The notes: generated by a model from the sequence alone, not told the origin. A stretch of 36,338 nucleotides of DNA from UBA6176 sp032119375 (GCA_964430505.1 CAYSGH010000041.1:1-36338), one strand, 5' to 3'. Positions 8,113 through 16,992 are shown, counted from the first letter of the stretch. A program made the numbers and translations.

Positions 8113-10374
8113 TCATCGGCGGCGCACGTGAATGCGAGTCTCGGTCGTCCCGCCCGGGCCGCCCAACGCGATGCGGTGCGTTCCCTCCGCCAACGCGGCC
8201 TCGAACGACTCCCCCACCCGCTCAATGCGCAGCGTTGGGCTCGTCCATGAAGCGCCCCCGCGGCCCTTGAGAACCAGTCGCTGCGATCCCGGTGCGGCAT
8301 CCGCATCCAGGTAATACGTGGCGTCCGTCACCGGCGCGGCAATCACCGGCGGCCCCGCCGTTTCCGCGAGCGACGCCCGATGCGCGACCCGCCCGTCGGC
8401 GCCTGCAAGCCATTCCCCATACTCGGGCCCGAGGAGCACGCGCCCCTGGCCATCGCGGTCCCTGGCCGTCTCCGGTGCGGGCGCGGTGCCTTCAAGGAAG
8501 ACCTCCGCGCGACCGCCCCCGGGAACACGCGGCACCCGACCCGTCCAGGGCTCGACGCGTTCCCGGTGAATGCCGGGCGGCTCGTCAAACCACGCCATGG
8601 GACCGAAGCGCCGGGCCAGCTCCGCGACGACCTCGGCCAGGATCGGCGCGGCGCCGGTGACGCCCGACACGTCGGCCATGGGCGACCCATCGAAGTTGCC
8701 CGCCCACACGCCGACGGTGAAGCGCGGGTTGAACCCCAGCGCCCAGTTGTCCCGGAAGCCGGTGCTGGTGCCCGTCTTGCAGGCCATGCGCACGGTCGTG
8801 GCCAGTGGCGACTGCAATCCAAACTGCCCGGCGCGCGCGAGCGGGTCCGACAGGATGTCCGCGACGAGCCAGCAGGCGTCCGGGCGGGCGACGACGCGGG
8901 CGGCCCGGTCCTTGGAATCGGGATCGGGCCGGACGCGCCATGGCAGCCAACGGCCGCCCCGTGCCAGCGTGGCGTAGGCGTTGGCAAGGTCCACGAGCCG
9001 AACCTCGACGTCGCCCAGCACCACCCCCAGCCCATGGCGCGGGGCGTCGGCGGCCACCGTGTCCATCCCGAGGTCCCGAAGCGTTTGCAGGAGAATGGAG
9101 GGGCCGCCAATTCGTTGGAGGACCTGCACGGCGGGGATGTTGAGCGACCCCGCCAACGCCTCCCGCAGGCTCACCGGCCCGCGAAAGCGGCCGTCGTAGT
9201 TGCGCGGCTCGAAGACGCCCGTGTCCGTGCCCTCCCGCAACGGCACGTCGGGGACGACGTCCGCGGCCGTCGCCCCCTTCTCGAAGGCCCGGAGGTACGC
9301 GAAGGGCTTGAGCGCCGACCCGGGCGAGCGCCGGGCAAGGACGCCGTCCACCTGTCCGTCGGCGGGCCGCGACCAGTCGGGCGATCCCACCCAGGCCCAG
9401 GCCTCGCCGGTCGCGTTTTCGAGCACGACGACGGCGGCGTCGTGGACACGCCGTTCCCTCAGTGCCGCGAGGTGCTGCCGCACGATGGTCTCGCAGGCCT
9501 GCTGGAGGCCGAGGTCGAGCGTGGTGACGACGGCGCCCGCCGCAGGGGCTCCAAGGCGTGCGCGGGCGACCTCGACGAAGTGGGGCGCGTTCCACGGCCG
9601 GTGCGCGGGCGCGAGACGAAGGGGCTCCTCGCGTGCCCTCCGGGCGGTCTCGGGATCAAGCCAGCCCAGGGCGACGCAACGGCCGAGGATCCATTCCTGG
9701 CGGGCCTTCGCGCGCCGGGGGTGCCGGCGCGGGTTGAGGCGCGTGGGGGCCTGGGGCAGGCCTGCCAGCAGCGCCGCCTCGGCCCACGAAAGGTCCCGGG
9801 GCGCCTTGCCGAAGTAATGGCGCGCGGCGGCGGCGAGGCCCTCGGCCTGGTTGCCGTAGTCGATCCGGGACAGGTAGGAACGCAGGATGCGTGGCTTGTC
9901 CCACGCGCGTTCGAGGCGGAGCGCCAGCGCGGCCTCGATGACCTTGGTGCGCAGCGTCCGGGGACGTGGGTGGCCCAGCTTCACGCGTTGCTGGGTGATG
10001 GTGGACGCGCCGCTGACAACCCTGCGGTGGCGCGCCCATTGCCAAGCCGCCCGGAGGGTCGCCAACGGGTCCACGCCAGGATGTCTCAGGAATCGGGCGT
10101 CCTCGGCCGCCAAGGTGCAGGCGACGACGCATTCCGGGACGTCCTGCTCGGCCAACGCCATGCGCCATGCGCCATCGGTGGCCGGCCCCGTGCGCAGCGT
10201 GTGGCCATGGCGATCCGTCCAATCAACCGAGGTCTGTGCGGCGTCGTCGTCGTCGAGGCCGTCGGGCATGGGCAACCATCCGATGGCATGCCATGCGAGG
10301 ACGACGGCGAGAACCCCTGCGAGGGACGGCTTCCACCCCCGCCAACGCCCGCGCCTGGAGATCCATGCCTTCAT
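8113..10374 (-). CDS. pbpC: penicillin-binding protein 1C
   Basis: A 753-residue bifunctional class A peptidoglycan synthase. A basic N-terminus and a membrane anchor (about 18-35) precede the GT51 glycosyltransferase domain: EDARFLRHPG at 91-100 carries the catalytic Glu91, followed by GASTITQQ at 122-129. The transpeptidase domain has SALK (Ser353, Lys356), SLN at 410-412 and KTGTS at 533-537. The last 90 or so residues form the beta-rich C-terminal domain typical of PBP1C. Length matches the family (about 770). The ATG at 10374 is chosen because it places a short basic tail before the anchor; upstream reading frame is proline/serine-rich and overlaps the DUF3106 gene. It is the last gene of the sigma/anti-sigma/DUF3106 group, 46 bases after DUF3106. 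The alpha2-macroglobulin-like partner often next to pbpC is absent. Confidence 0.94.
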   Translation of the reverse strand: MKAWISRRGRWRGWKPSLAGVLAVVLAWHAIGWLPMPDGLDDDDAAQTSVDWTDRHGHTLRTGPATDGAWRMALAEQDVPECVVACTLAAEDARFLRHPGVDPLATLRAAWQWARHRRVVSGASTITQQRVKLGHPRPRTLRTKVIEAALALRLERAWDKPRILRSYLSRIDYGNQAEGLAAAARHYFGKAPRDLSWAEAALLAGLPQAPTRLNPRRHPRRAKARQEWILGRCVALGWLDPETARRAREEPLRLAPAHRPWNAPHFVEVARARLGAPAAGAVVTTLDLGLQQACETIVRQHLAALRERRVHDAAVVVLENATGEAWAWVGSPDWSRPADGQVDGVLARRSPGSALKPFAYLRAFEKGATAADVVPDVPLREGTDTGVFEPRNYDGRFRGPVSLREALAGSLNIPAVQVLQRIGGPSILLQTLRDLGMDTVAADAPRHGLGVVLGDVEVRLVDLANAYATLARGGRWLPWRVRPDPDSKDRAARVVARPDACWLVADILSDPLARAGQFGLQSPLATTVRMACKTGTSTGFRDNWALGFNPRFTVGVWAGNFDGSPMADVSGVTGAAPILAEVVAELARRFGPMAWFDEPPGIHRERVEPWTGRVPRVPGGGRAEVFLEGTAPAPETARDRDGQGRVLLGPEYGEWLAGADGRVAHRASLAETAGPPVIAAPVTDATYYLDADAAPGSQRLVLKGRGGASWTSPTLRIERVGESFEAALAEGTHRIALGGPGGTTETRIHVRRR

Positions 10375-10420
10375 GCCGGGAGGGTGCCACGCTGGCCCCG
10401 TGGGCAGCGCGGCCGCGGCG

Positions 10421-11449
10421 CTAGCGGTTCGTGCTGACGAGGGTCGGCCGGCCCGCATGGGGGGTGGGGACGGGAAGCGGCGGGGGGCGGAGGTTGAAGA
10501 CGAGTCGGCGCCATTGGTCGCGTTCGGCGGGGGACATGGCCTGCCACAAGGCGGCGTTGCGAAGGAAGGCCTCGCGCTCCGCTTGGGAAAGACGCGCGAG
10601 CCGTTCAAGGCCCGCAATGCAACGGTCGCGCTCGGCCGATGGCAGCCTGCTGAAGCGTTCGAGCGACCGTTCCATCGCCGTGCGCTCCGTCGGGCTCAGG
10701 CCTTGCAACGCCTTCCCTCGGCGGTCCGCCGACAGGTCGAACACGGCCTGGAAGGCGGCCGAGCGTTGGCGGCGCTCGGCCTCGGGCAGCGCGCGCCAAC
10801 GGGCAAACTGGGCCTCCACGTCCGCATGGGCGCGGGGCGCGACGGCCGACAACGCCTGCGCCAGGCGGGCAGGCTCGGCCGAGGGTTGCTGCACGAAGTG
10901 TTGGAACTGCTGCTGGCTGTCCAGCACCTGGCGGCGCGCCGCGTCGTCCAGCGTGTCCCATGCCTGGAGACGCTCCCCCAGCAAGGAGCGGTCCTGGGCC
11001 GGCGCCTGGGCCAGCCCGGACGCGCGTTCCTCCGGGGGCAGTGCGAGGAGCCTCGTCAGGTAAAACCGGAACTCCGCGAGGCGCAGCCGCCACTCCGCGT
11101 CGGCGCGCGCCTCGGGCTCCATGGCCTCGAACTCGGCCAGGCGGCGCTCGATGACCTCCCGCGCGGCGGCGGGCTTGCCTTCGAGAAGCTGCGCCCGGCG
11201 CGCCGGCGACGCGGCCAGCAGTTCCCGGAAGAACTCGACCGGCGGACGGGATGGCGGCGGCAAGGGCGGGGCCGTGGGGAGCGCAGGAACGATGGCAGCG
11301 GGAGGATTCCTGCCGCTTTTCCCGACCTGGGCGCCGGCGGGCGGCTTCCTCGCGGGTTCTTGGGCGAGGGACAGGCCGGATGCGGCCACGGCAACGACCA
11401 CCGCCCACGAGGGCTTCCATCGCGCTCGCCGTGGCCGTGCCGTCCTCAT
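10421..11449 (-). CDS. DUF3106 domain secreted protein
   Basis: A 342-residue protein with a signal peptide (basic MRTARPRRARWKPSW, hydrophobic core to about residue 30), then a proline/alanine-rich linker and an arginine/alanine/glutamate-rich helical body. It contains repeated short motifs of the type LSP(A/T)ERxxxxxxLxRFxxLPxAERxxxxxG, characteristic of DUF3106. Function is unknown; the helices and periplasmic location recall periplasmic metal- or stress-sensing helical proteins. The ATG overlaps the TGA of the anti-sigma-like gene by four bases (ATGA), so the two are translationally coupled. This sigma / small membrane protein / DUF3106 order suggests it is part of the signal-sensing arm. 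Confidence 0.8.
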   Translation of the reverse strand: MRTARPRRARWKPSWAVVVAVAASGLSLAQEPARKPPAGAQVGKSGRNPPAAIVPALPTAPPLPPPSRPPVEFFRELLAASPARRAQLLEGKPAAAREVIERRLAEFEAMEPEARADAEWRLRLAEFRFYLTRLLALPPEERASGLAQAPAQDRSLLGERLQAWDTLDDAARRQVLDSQQQFQHFVQQPSAEPARLAQALSAVAPRAHADVEAQFARWRALPEAERRQRSAAFQAVFDLSADRRGKALQGLSPTERTAMERSLERFSRLPSAERDRCIAGLERLARLSQAEREAFLRNAALWQAMSPAERDQWRRLVFNLRPPPLPVPTPHAGRPTLVSTNR

Positions 11450-11958
11450 TGTGCGAGGGCCAGGATCAAGGCGTCGTCGTCCGGCCGGGGCTCGGAACCC
11501 AGCCGATGCACGGCGTCGAAGTCCGACAAGGTCTCGGCATCCACGCCCGGCAGCGCGGCGGCATGGGCCATCGTGGCGGAATCCGGCCGCAGCGAGCCGT
11601 CGTTGCCGGGGCCACGCAGCAGCGTGACCGCCGCGAGGCCGGCGCAGGCGAGGGCGGCCCCGCCCGCCAGGGCCCGGCCCGGGCGGAACGAGAGCCACGA
11701 GGGCCACCAAGGCAGGGCGGGCCGGGCCGTCGCACCTTCCCGGGACACCTCGGCCACGACGCGGCGCGCAAAGTTGCTGGAGACGGCGGGCGCGGGGCGG
11801 TGCGCATCCAGCAGGGCGTTGAGCGCCAGCTCGTCCGCCAACCGACGGCGCTCGGCCGGGCTCAGGACGCCGTGGGATTGCAGGCGACGAATCTCGGCCG
11901 GGTCCGGCCTCGGGCCGGAGACATGCTCCAGCCAGTCCTCGCGGGATTCAGGATTCAT
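11446..11958 (-). CDS. putative anti-sigma factor, single-pass membrane protein
   Basis: A 170-residue protein with an N-terminal cytoplasmic helical part (1-88), one membrane segment at about 95-113 (ALAGGAALACAGLAAVTLL) and a 55-residue acidic periplasmic tail (DFDAVHRLGSEPRPDDDALI). It lacks the HXXXCXXC zinc motif of ZAS anti-sigma factors. Assignment rests on topology, size and position directly after an ECF sigma gene, 88 bases downstream. It overlaps the DUF3106 gene by four bases. Inferred role: hold the sigma factor at the inner membrane until an envelope signal arrives. Confidence 0.65.
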   Translation of the reverse strand: MNPESREDWLEHVSGPRPDPAEIRRLQSHGVLSPAERRRLADELALNALLDAHRPAPAVSSNFARRVVAEVSREGATARPALPWWPSWLSFRPGRALAGGAALACAGLAAVTLLRGPGNDGSLRPDSATMAHAAALPGVDAETLSDFDAVHRLGSEPRPDDDALILALAQ

Positions 11959-12046
11959 GATGCAACGCGCCGTGTTGGACGGAACCGAGCGGTCTCGCCG
12001 GCCGCCAACCCATGTTCATCACCCATGCCATGGAAAAGTTGCGGGC

Positions 12047-12673
12047 TCATGGCGTGGGGCTCCAGTCGCCGGACGCCAAGTAGGGCTTGAGGCGGGCCTT
12101 GAGGGTCTCCCGGGCACGATGGATGAGCGACTTGGTGGCCGGGACGGTGGTCCCGAGGACGTCGGCGATCTCCTCGTAGCTGCGCTCGCCCTCGCGGCAC
12201 AGGGCGAGGGCCACCCGTTGCTTCTCGGGCAGCGCCGCCAGCGCCTCGTCGATCTTGGACACCAGCTCCGACCGCTGCGCCAGGTCGTCGGCCGACGGTT
12301 GCCCGGGGTCGGGAATCGGCCGGGGCTCGTCGGCGTCCGCCTCGCCCGTGGCCACCGCGTATCCATCGAGCCGGTCCGCCGGATGCCGCGTGCGCCGACG
12401 CACCTCGTTGAGGGCGAGGTTGCGCGCGATGGTGAACAGGAAGGTGCTGAACTTGGCGCGTCGCTGGTAGCGGCCCGCCGTCTTCCAAAGCTGCACGAAC
12501 ACCGCCTGCGCGAGGTCCTCGGCCTCGTCGGCGTCCGGCAGCAACCGGTACACGAAGTGCACCACGGGCGTCTTCCAGCGCTCGACCAGCGTCTCAAACG
12601 CAACCACGTCGCCCTCGCGCACTTGCTGCATGAGGGCGGCGTCTTGATCCTCGTCTGGAAGCTCCGGCCGCAC
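12047..12673 (-). CDS. ECF-type RNA polymerase sigma factor
   Basis: A 208-residue sigma-70 family protein with only regions 2 and 4. Region 2 spans about 22-95 (FETLVERWKTPVVHFVYRLL, then DEAEDLAQAVFVQLW and FSTFLFTIARNLALNEVRRR). A charged linker (about 100-130) leads to region 4.2 at about 140-195, with LPEKQRVALALCREGERSYE and an EEIADVLGTTVPATKSLIHR helix-turn-helix. GTG at 12673 is the likely start; an in-frame CTG lies slightly upstream and the ribosome site is weak. It heads the group sigma, anti-sigma, DUF3106, pbpC, so it probably controls an envelope or peptidoglycan regulon including itself. It begins 70 bases after the flavodoxin-fold gene on the same strand, so read-through from the catabolic operon is possible. 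Confidence 0.9.
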   Translation of the reverse strand: MRPELPDEDQDAALMQQVREGDVVAFETLVERWKTPVVHFVYRLLPDADEAEDLAQAVFVQLWKTAGRYQRRAKFSTFLFTIARNLALNEVRRRTRHPADRLDGYAVATGEADADEPRPIPDPGQPSADDLAQRSELVSKIDEALAALPEKQRVALALCREGERSYEEIADVLGTTVPATKSLIHRARETLKARLKPYLASGDWSPTP

Positions 12674-12743
12674 GTCCAGCCATGACCCTATCCGAGCGCC
12701 GCCTGCAAATGAAGCCCGGCGCGTCCGTGTTGGCCCGAGGCCG

Positions 12744-13535
12744 TCACGCCCCGGCCGGAGGCTCCCCGGGCGGCCGTGGAAACAACGCCGCGTGGGGCCA
12801 CCCCGAAATGTCCGGCGGCGCCGCGGCGTGCCCGGACCACCCGCGCAATCCCTCCCAACCTTCCGGCCCCGACAGCGGCGCGTTCATGTGGTCCATCGCC
12901 CGGCCCACCCACCCGCGCATCTCGGCCTCGCTCGGAAAACGACGGTAATAATCCGTTTCCAACCCCAGCCGGGCCGCCCATTCCATGCCGCCGCGCTCCC
13001 GCGCCGCCATCGCGTGCAGCAGCATCGTCCGCGCGAGCTGCCGCAGGAACCAGGCGTCCACGAGGTCGAACCTCCCATCCTCCGCATGGCGTTGCTGCAC
13101 CCCCAGCGCCACCCACTTCTGCGCGAACGTAAACGTGGCCATCCCCAGCCCTTGCAGGCTCCGGAACGTGTCGGCCAACGCCATCTCCGCCCCCGTGTGC
13201 AGTCCGCCGGACGTCGCGAAGGCCGTTGCGGGCGTGCCCCACGCCGCAAGTCCCGCCGACAACTCGAAGAACCGTCGCACGTACCAGGGCGACCCCTGCG
13301 CGTACGTCGGCGTGGCGACCGCCAGCACCGCCGCCCCGCGCAATGCCGTCGCCACGGCGTCGCGCGAGGCAATCGCCGGGTAGGCCTCCACGAGCTCCAC
13401 GGGCTGATCCACGCGCTGCTCGAAGGCCGCCTCCCGCAGGAATCCCGCCACGCCCATCGCGGCCCGCAGGCTGTCATGGCGTCCGGTCGCCGTGCCCGGC
13501 GAGAAGTGCAGGATCCGAACCGGCGCCACGCTCAC
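12744..13535 (-). CDS. flavodoxin-fold NAD(P)H reductase-like protein
   Basis: A 263-residue protein. The first 150 or so residues follow the flavodoxin/FMN-reductase pattern: strand RILHFSPGTATGRHDSLR with an FMN phosphate-loop-like turn, AVLAVATPTYAQGSPWYVRR with the PTY..G motif, and TPATAFATSGGLHTGAEMAL. The C-terminal 100 residues are helical and end in a proline/glycine-rich tail. Start is GTG at 13535, overlapping the preceding TGA (GTGA), with GAGG five bases upstream. It is the last gene of the nine-gene catabolic operon, so it may supply reduced flavin or electrons to the FAD oxidoreductase or to a ring-modifying step. The substrate is unknown. Confidence 0.72.
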   Translation of the reverse strand: MSVAPVRILHFSPGTATGRHDSLRAAMGVAGFLREAAFEQRVDQPVELVEAYPAIASRDAVATALRGAAVLAVATPTYAQGSPWYVRRFFELSAGLAAWGTPATAFATSGGLHTGAEMALADTFRSLQGLGMATFTFAQKWVALGVQQRHAEDGRFDLVDAWFLRQLARTMLLHAMAARERGGMEWAARLGLETDYYRRFPSEAEMRGWVGRAMDHMNAPLSGPEGWEGLRGWSGHAAAPPDISGWPHAALFPRPPGEPPAGA

Positions 13536-14527
13536 GGCCGCCTCGCGTCCGCCGGTTGAAAACGCAGGTCCAGCATCTCCCCGGCGGTCACCGGGCGGGG
13601 AAGGACCTTGGCGTCGTTGAACACCCCGGTCATGCGTCGCCACGTCTCCGTGCTCATGCGCCCGAACGATCCTGGGCCTGCCTCGAGCTGGGCCAGCACC
13701 AGGATCTCCCGGAGGGAACGCCGTTGGTACTCGGGGTTCTCCTTGGGAAGGTGCCGCTTCAGCACGAGCTGCACCGCCGCCTCCGGGTCGCGCGCCACCT
13801 CCGCCCATCCGCGGCCCGAAGCCGCCAAGAACTTCCCCACGACCTCCGGGGACCGCGCCAGGGTCTGCTCGCTGGTGAAGTACACCTGGCTGTAGGCGAC
13901 GTAGCCATGCTCGTAACCCCGGATGACGTCGAGGGCTTGCCCCGCCGTCTCGAGCGCCACCACCTCGTCGATGAGGTAGCCCATCAACGTGTCCACCTGC
14001 CCGGAAGTCAGCGGCTCCGTCGAGTGCGCGACGTCGATCGTGCGCATCGACGACCGCGGCACGCCCGCCGACTTCAACACGATGTCCAGCGCGAGGTCCG
14101 CGTCCGGGTGGACGCCCAGCGTTCGGCCCCTGAGGTCGGCGGGTGTACGGATGCCCTTGGCCTTGGGCGACATCAGGCAGAACGGGCTGCCTTGTAGCAT
14201 CGTGGCCACCGCCTTGATCCGCGCGCCGCGCGCCCGCGCCCCGATCAACACCCCCGACTCGGAACAGCCCATCCAGTTCGTCCCGGCCTCCACCGCCTCC
14301 ACCACCTTCATCCCGGTGTCCACGGGCCGCAGCCGCACGTCGAGCCCGGCCTCGCGGTAGTAGCCCTTCTCCACGGCGACGACCAGGCCCGCGAACTGCA
14401 CGTTGGGCTTCCAGTCGAGTTGCATGGTGACGGGCACGAGGTCGGCCGCGCGGGTGAACGGCAGCGCGGCCAGCGCCAGCGCCGACGCGAGCCACGGCAG
14501 GATGCGAGGGGTTCTTGGGGAGTTCAT
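13532..14527 (-). CDS. NMT1/ThiY-type ABC transporter substrate-binding protein
   Basis: A 331-residue periplasmic protein with a Sec signal peptide (MNSPRTPRILPWLASALALA, cleavage near residue 27). The mature start TMQLDWKPNVQFAGLVVAVE is the signature of the NMT1/THI5-like family that binds thiamine pyrimidine precursors, riboflavin, aliphatic sulfonates and related small molecules. Other family segments are GYYREAGLDV, LRGRTLGVHPDADLAL and GYLIDEVVALE. It lies in the same operon as the permease and ATPase, so it is the cognate binding protein. Its sequence is clearly different from the two plus-strand paralogues near 26 and 28.7 kb. Ligand is unassigned; a pyrimidine- or purine-like ring is inferred from neighbouring deaminases. 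Confidence 0.88.
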   Translation of the reverse strand: MNSPRTPRILPWLASALALAALPFTRAADLVPVTMQLDWKPNVQFAGLVVAVEKGYYREAGLDVRLRPVDTGMKVVEAVEAGTNWMGCSESGVLIGARARGARIKAVATMLQGSPFCLMSPKAKGIRTPADLRGRTLGVHPDADLALDIVLKSAGVPRSSMRTIDVAHSTEPLTSGQVDTLMGYLIDEVVALETAGQALDVIRGYEHGYVAYSQVYFTSEQTLARSPEVVGKFLAASGRGWAEVARDPEAAVQLVLKRHLPKENPEYQRRSLREILVLAQLEAGPGSFGRMSTETWRRMTGVFNDAKVLPRPVTAGEMLDLRFQPADARRP

Positions 14528-14548
14528 GGGGGAGTGGGATTCAACCGT

Positions 14549-15373
14549 TCAGTCGCGCGTGATGCAGATGGGAAGGGGCGTGTCCTCGGCCGCCGCATGG
14601 AGGCCGCGAAGGTGCTGGACGTCGTCAAACCGGTGGCCGGCGACATGGCGTGCGGGGATGGAGCACCGCAGCGCGGGCACGTCCAATGGCCAGGGCGAGA
14701 GGCGGAACGTGCGCGGCCCCGTGCGGACCACGTTCACCGTTCGCGTGCCCCCGTCGCGCGTGGGCAAGGGGTGCAGCAACGTGGCCGGCCCCTCGAAGTC
14801 CACGCAGGCCAGCAACGAGAGGTTGTCGCACGCCTGCAAGAGCCGGAAGTGCTCGTCCAACGTGCCCGGCTCGAGGTCCACGGCCCGGAACCCGCCGCCC
14901 GCGTGGCACGCATCCCGCAGCTCGGCCTGACGCCGGAGCTGCCCCGCGACGAACGCATCCAGCAAGGGCAGTTGGTCGGGCCGGATCGTGGACCGATCCG
15001 CGTGCGCCGTCAGGAGGTTGCACGTGTGCATCGAGATCAGGATGGCCGCGTACGCGTTCTCCGCCGCCACCACCTCCAGCGCCCGGCCCCGCACCCCGAG
15101 GTACTCCGGCAGGTCGATCTCCTCGAAGGCCGTGTACTTGCCGACCAGGTCCGCCCCGAATGCCGACGGCTTCCCTTGCCGCGTCAGCACCGGCGATGCG
15201 TCCCGGGTCGCCCAGCCGTCATCGTGCCGCCGGATTCCTTCCAGCACGTCGCCGCGCGGCTCCGGCGCCCGGAACAGCCGGTTGCCCCAATGCGAGGCAA
15301 ACTCGCCCGCCAACCGGGCATGGTCCGGATGGCGGACCAACCACCACCCCGTTGTGTCCATCGCGCGCAACAT
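14549..15373 (-). CDS. DUF3891 family protein
   Basis: A 274-residue soluble protein without signal peptide or membrane segment. It has the DUF3891 pattern: IRRHDDGW near residues 48-54, then AAENAYAAILISMHTCNLL with His116, and LLQACDNLSLLACVDF at about 175-190. The HDDGW and MH elements recall metal-binding HD-type helical bundles, which is an inference and not a known activity. The ATG at 15373 is used; a second in-frame ATG at 15361 is also possible. It sits between the permease (9 bases) and binding-protein genes (21 bases) of an ABC uptake operon, so it probably acts on the imported substrate or on its breakdown products. Confidence 0.8.
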   Translation of the reverse strand: MLRAMDTTGWWLVRHPDHARLAGEFASHWGNRLFRAPEPRGDVLEGIRRHDDGWATRDASPVLTRQGKPSAFGADLVGKYTAFEEIDLPEYLGVRGRALEVVAAENAYAAILISMHTCNLLTAHADRSTIRPDQLPLLDAFVAGQLRRQAELRDACHAGGGFRAVDLEPGTLDEHFRLLQACDNLSLLACVDFEGPATLLHPLPTRDGGTRTVNVVRTGPRTFRLSPWPLDVPALRCSIPARHVAGHRFDDVQHLRGLHAAAEDTPLPICITRD

Positions 15374-15382
15374 CAGCCTGTG

Positions 15383-16174
15383 TCACTCCCCTTCCGCCTT
15401 GAGGGCGGATTCATGCCAACGGTGGAGCAGGAGCCACTCGCACCCCACCACCGTAAAGAAGAAGGACGAGCCCAGCACCGCGCACGCCAGGACCAGCGCG
15501 AACAGGTAGTCCGTCTGGAGCTGGCTGTTCGCGTAGATGATGGAATACCCGAGGCCGCCCTGGCCCACCGTGTTCGACGACGCGAACCATTCCCCCGTGA
15601 ACGCCCCGATCACCGAGAGACCCGACGAGATCCGCAGCCCCGTGAACAGGGCGGGCAACGCATGGGGCAGCCGCAGGCGCACCAGCACCTGCAACCGCGA
15701 CGCGTTCGACATGCGGAACAGGTCCAGGAGGTTGCGGTCCACCGACACAAGCCCCTGCGTCGTGTTCGCGATGATGGGGAACAGGCAGATGATCGCGACG
15801 ACGATGACGACCGAACGCATCCCGCTCCCGAACCACATCAGGATCAGGGGCGCGATGGCCACGACGGGCACGGTTTGCAGCAGGATCGTGTACGGCACGA
15901 GGCAGCGCCGGACGAGGGGTGACTGCGCGAGCACCACGGCGGCAAGGACGCCTAGGACGGCGGCCGCCACGAAGCCCGACAACGCCGCGACGGCCGACGT
16001 GCGCACGGCAAGGAGCAGGTTGTCATGGCGCTCGACGCAGGCGGCGAGGACGCGTCCGGGCGCGGGCAGGATGTAGGGCGGGATCTCGAACAGCACCGTG
16101 GCCCCATGCCAGCCCAGCACGACGAGCACCAGCACCCCCAAGGGCCATGCCGCCTGCGACGCCAAACCCTTCAT
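15383..16174 (-). CDS. ABC transporter permease (SsuC/ThiX/TauC type)
   Basis: A 263-residue inner-membrane protein with about six membrane segments and the binding-protein-dependent transport fold. The cytoplasmic coupling helix is recognisable as LLDLFRMSNASRLQVLVRLR followed by LPHALPALFTGLRISSGLS, the EAA-type region of the nitrate/sulfonate/taurine class. The segments VPVVAIAPLILMWFG and AIICLFPIIANTTQGL also match that class. ATG at 16174 overlaps the ATPase stop by four bases (ATGA). A single permease gene implies a homodimer. It is the only permease gene for this transporter class in the window, although three binding proteins of the class are encoded. Confidence 0.92.
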   Translation of the reverse strand: MKGLASQAAWPLGVLVLVVLGWHGATVLFEIPPYILPAPGRVLAACVERHDNLLLAVRTSAVAALSGFVAAAVLGVLAAVVLAQSPLVRRCLVPYTILLQTVPVVAIAPLILMWFGSGMRSVVIVVAIICLFPIIANTTQGLVSVDRNLLDLFRMSNASRLQVLVRLRLPHALPALFTGLRISSGLSVIGAFTGEWFASSNTVGQGGLGYSIIYANSQLQTDYLFALVLACAVLGSSFFFTVVGCEWLLLHRWHESALKAEGE

Positions 16175-16992
16175 GCCGCCACCGTCCCTTCCCCCATCGC
16201 GTGCAACTCGCGCAAGGCGCCCGACACCTCGCCCACCAACGCCAGGAACGCCGGGTCGCTTCGCAACGAGGCCTTCCGTGGAAAGGCGAACGGCACGGGG
16301 ATCTCGCGGTGGACTCGCCCGGGCTTCGCCCGCAACACCACGACGCGCGTCGAGAGGAAGACCGCCTCCGCCACCGAGTGCGTGACGAACAACGCCGTCC
16401 AGCCCTGCTCCGCCCGCAGCCGCAGGACCTCCTCGTTCAACCGGTCCCGCGTCATCTCGTCGAGGGCGCCAAAGGGCTCGTCCATCAACAGGAGGCGCGG
16501 CCGCGTGGCCAACGCCCGCGCAATCGACACCCGCATCCGCATGCCGCCGGACAACTGCCTCGGGTAATGCCAGGCCACGTCCGAAAGCCCCACCATCCGC
16601 AGCAACTCCTCCGCCTTCGCCCGTCGCCGGGCGCGGTCCATGGACCGCTCCAGCTCCAGGCCCAGCTCCACGTTGCGAACCACCGGCCGCCAGGGCAGCA
16701 GCGTCGCCTCCTGGAAGATGAACGACATCAGCTCCCGCGCGTTGGCCGGCGTCATGCCCTCCACCTCGATGCTCCCGCACGACGGCGACACCAGCCCCGC
16801 CACGAGCTTCAGCAACGTGGACTTCCCGCAGCCGGACGGCCCGATGAGGCTCACGAAGTCGCCGGGCGCAACCTCCATCGACAGGTCCTCGAGGATCGCC
16901 GCGCCCCGCGCATAGCGCTTTCCCAGGCCATGGATCGACACGAATGACCGGGCCGCATCGCCCGGCATGGATGGCTTCACGTTCGGCTTCAT
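16171..16992 (-). CDS. ABC transporter ATP-binding protein (SsuB/TauB type)
   Basis: A 273-residue ABC ATPase. Walker A GPSGCGKST at 51-59, Q-loop FQE at 93-95, signature LSGGM at 147-151, Walker B LLLMDEP ending near 173, D-loop GALD at 175-178 and switch His205. The segment LLPWRPVVRNVELGLEL and the short C-terminal tail are typical of the nitrate/taurine/sulfonate/ThiZ class. It energises the permease encoded immediately downstream, with which it overlaps by four bases; it also overlaps the upstream hydrolase gene by four bases (ATG at 16992 in ATGA). The first 15 residues (MKPNVKPSMPGDAAR) are a non-conserved extension. Confidence 0.95.
   Translation of the reverse strand: MKPNVKPSMPGDAARSFVSIHGLGKRYARGAAILEDLSMEVAPGDFVSLIGPSGCGKSTLLKLVAGLVSPSCGSIEVEGMTPANARELMSFIFQEATLLPWRPVVRNVELGLELERSMDRARRRAKAEELLRMVGLSDVAWHYPRQLSGGMRMRVSIARALATRPRLLLMDEPFGALDEMTRDRLNEEVLRLRAEQGWTALFVTHSVAEAVFLSTRVVVLRAKPGRVHREIPVPFAFPRKASLRSDPAFLALVGEVSGALRELHAMGEGTVAA

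Noticed and set aside
11446..11958. Zinc-binding (ZAS) anti-sigma factor
   Set aside because: No HXXXCXXC motif; assignment rests on topology and position only, so it is called putative.
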